A DNA stretch of 33,785 nucleotides from Lysobacterales bacterium (GTDB lineage: Bacteria; Pseudomonadota; Gammaproteobacteria; Xanthomonadales; Rhodanobacteraceae). The translations under genes were made by a program, and so were the position numbers. Below are positions 32,233 through 33,785 of this stretch, in pieces (the stretch's first letter is position 1; each line of letters begins with the position of its first letter). The notes beneath the pieces are model-generated. The model was not told the DNA's origin, ran no database searches, and saw nothing but the letters and a program-made list of their open reading frames with translations. The DNA lies in NCBI GenBank assembly GCA_017305055.1, contig JAFKMZ010000034.1, positions 1 through 33,785 on the forward strand. The letters run 5' to 3'.

Positions 32233-32262
32233 AAGTGCTCTAACCAGCTGAGCTATTCGGGC
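32186..32262 (-). tRNA. tRNA-Asn (GTT)
   Basis: A 77-base cloverleaf on the minus strand with acceptor stem GCCCGAA/TTCGGGC, discriminator G and encoded CCA. The D arm begins TAGCTCAGCTGG, the anticodon loop CTGTTAA gives GTT, and the T arm contains GGTTCGAGTCC. It is the integration target of the adjacent element; the gene remains intact. Confidence 0.95.
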
Positions 32263-32327
32263 GTGAGCCGCGTAGTCTGCGCAGCGCGCCCTGGCCTGTC
32301 AAGGTTCGCGGCGCATGGCAGGGAACT

Positions 32328-33731
32328 TCAACTGGCCTGGATCCGGTAGCAGGGCTTGTAGGCGCTGCCGCCGGGGAGCTTCATGCGCTGGTCGGCGACG
32401 AACCCCTGCAGCAGCACGTCCAGCGCACGCATGATGTCGGCGTCGCCGTCGATGCGGAACGGGCCATGTTCCTCGATGGCGTGGATGCCCTCCTCCTTGA
32501 CGTTGCCGGCAACGATACCGGAGAACGCCCGGCGCAGGTCGGCAGCCAGTTCGTGCGGTGGGCGGCCACGATGGATCTGCAAGCCCCGCATCGCGGCATG
32601 CGTGGGCTGGAACGGCACCTGGAACTCCAGCGGTACCTGCAGCGCCCAGTTGAAGAAGAATGCATCCTTGGTGTCCATGCGGTTGTGCCGCACCCGGTCG
32701 ACGCCCTTGACCATCAGGCGCGCAACAGCGGCCGGGTCGTCGATGATGATGCGGTAGAAGCGGGTGACCTCCGGCCCCAGCACCAGCTGCAGGAACTGGT
32801 CGATCTGCGAGAAATAGCCGGCCGCCTGCGGTGGCCCGGTGAGGATCAGCGGGAACGGGATGCCGGCATTGTCCGGATGCAGCAGGATGCCGAGCAGGTA
32901 CAGGATCTCCTCTGCCGTGCCGACGCCACCAGGGAACACGATGATGCCGTGGCCCATGCGCACGAAGGCCTCCAGGCGCTTCTCGATGTCCGGCATGATC
33001 ACCAGGTGGTTGACGATCGGGTTCGGTGATTCGGCGGCGATGATGCCGGGCTCGGTGATGCCGATGTAGCGGTTGTCCTGTCGCCGTTGCTTGGCATGTG
33101 CGATCGTGGCGCCCTTCATCGGTCCCTTCATGGCACCTGGGCCACAGCCGGTGCAGATGTCCAGGCCGCGCAGGCCAAGCTGGTAACCCACCAGCTTGGT
33201 GTAGTCGTATTCCTCGCGCGAGATCGAATGGCCGCCCCAGCACACCACCAGGTTCGGATCCATGTTCGGGCGCAGGATGCGCGCGTTGCGCAGGATCTCG
33301 AACACCTGCTGGGTCAGCCCGGCCGAGCCCTCGAGGGCATAGCCGATTTCCTCGAGCTGGGTAGCCACGTACACCACGTCGCGCACCACCGCCACCAGCA
33401 GCTCGTTGATGCCGACGATGATCTGGCCGTCCACGAAGGCCTGCGCCGGCGCGTCGGTGAGCTCGATCTTGATGCCGCGATCCTGCTGCAGGACCTGGAT
33501 GTCGAAGCGCGGGTACTGGCCGTGCATGCTGCGCGGGTCGTCGCCCACCGAGCCCGAGGTCAGCACCGCCAGGGCGCAGCGCCGCACCAGCGCGTGCAGG
33601 CCGGAACCGCTGGCGTCGCGCAGGCGCGCCACCTCATTGCGCGAGAGGATGTCCAGCCCGCCCACCGGCGATATGCGGGCGCTGACGGTGGCGAACGTGG
33701 GTTGTGCCTGCTCGGCTGGCTGCTCGGCCAT
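32328..33731 (-). CDS. ppnN: Pyrimidine/purine nucleotide 5'-monophosphate nucleosidase
   Basis: This 467-residue cytosolic enzyme of the YgdH/PpnN group of the LOG family hydrolyses nucleotide monophosphates to base and ribose 5-phosphate. The Rossmann-fold motif IIVFPGGVGTAEEILYLL is the family signature. An earlier stretch (NLVVCWGGHSISREEYDYTK, and LDICTGCGPGAMKGPMKGAT) gives the nucleotide-binding glycines. The long N-terminal region and C-terminal domain distinguish it from short LOG proteins. It starts at ATG 33731 near the window edge. It flanks the chromosomal side of tRNA-Asn and is not part of the mobile element; 54 bases upstream of it are visible. Confidence 0.93.
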   Translation of the reverse strand: MAEQPAEQAQPTFATVSARISPVGGLDILSRNEVARLRDASGSGLHALVRRCALAVLTSGSVGDDPRSMHGQYPRFDIQVLQQDRGIKIELTDAPAQAFVDGQIIVGINELLVAVVRDVVYVATQLEEIGYALEGSAGLTQQVFEILRNARILRPNMDPNLVVCWGGHSISREEYDYTKLVGYQLGLRGLDICTGCGPGAMKGPMKGATIAHAKQRRQDNRYIGITEPGIIAAESPNPIVNHLVIMPDIEKRLEAFVRMGHGIIVFPGGVGTAEEILYLLGILLHPDNAGIPFPLILTGPPQAAGYFSQIDQFLQLVLGPEVTRFYRIIIDDPAAVARLMVKGVDRVRHNRMDTKDAFFFNWALQVPLEFQVPFQPTHAAMRGLQIHRGRPPHELAADLRRAFSGIVAGNVKEEGIHAIEEHGPFRIDGDADIMRALDVLLQGFVADQRMKLPGGSAYKPCYRIQAS

Positions 33732-33785
33732 GCGGGTTCTACTCCTTGCGAATTGTCAGTCATGGAACATCTGGCACACATCACC

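Overview
The window is high-GC, densely coded DNA. It most resembles the gammaproteobacterial order Lysobacterales (Xanthomonadales), perhaps a Rhodanobacter-like denitrifier. This placement rests on codon and base use, the haem-tethered copper nitrite reductase and the chromosomal neighbours; no database search was possible.

Layout. (1) 2-5385, + strand: a CzcCBA/CusCBA-type heavy-metal efflux operon (periplasmic adaptor cut by the window edge, RND pump, DUF3240 PII-like protein, outer-membrane factor). (2) 5449-12115: an oxygen- and nitrogen-oxide-responsive region. A cytochrome P450 sits behind a perfect TTGAC-N4-GTCAA box, next to a [4Fe-4S] FNR-type regulator. Facing them is a minus-strand nirK operon (nirK with fused cytochrome c, nirV, a Sco-like copper chaperone and an alginate-export-type porin) behind a second such box. 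(3) 12278-13581: a compact arsRIC arsenic operon. (4) 13647-15275: a 1-pyrroline-5-carboxylate dehydrogenase gene. (5) 15420-32232: a 16.8-kb integrated mobilizable element inserted in the 3' end of tRNA-Asn and bounded by a 47-bp direct repeat that starts exactly at the encoded CCA. (6) 32186-33731: the intact tRNA-Asn and ppnN.

The mobile element. Next to the intact tRNA is a tyrosine integrase. Then comes a tightly overlapping minus-strand operon: AlpA-like DNA-binding protein, replication-initiator-like protein with internal iteron-like sites, MobC-like protein, MOBP-type relaxase, VirB5-like protein, two unknown proteins, EexN-like lipoprotein, VirB6-like protein, VbhA-like antitoxin and a ribbon-helix-helix/coiled-coil protein. 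No VirB4, VirD4, VirB8-B11 or pilin gene is present, so the element cannot build its own secretion channel and should depend on a helper. Keeping only the VirB5/EexN/VirB6 subset suggests it could alter a helper's apparatus, and this is the strongest candidate here for an undescribed system. After a 532-bp non-coding stretch rich in inverted repeats comes the cargo: type I restriction-modification (hsdR broken by one stop codon, hsdM and hsdS intact), an unknown gene overlapping an ImmA/IrrE-type regulator-protease, a RelE/HigA-like toxin-antitoxin pair and a small unknown protein. The cargo nearest the distal end is visibly richer in A+T than the chromosome.

How the parts may work together. 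The FNR-like regulator probably switches on the nirK operon, and unexpectedly the P450, when oxygen is absent. The integrase excises the element using paired TGTACC sites 11 bp apart near both ends. Terminator-like hairpins lie just beyond the tRNA 3' end in both the intact and the truncated copy.
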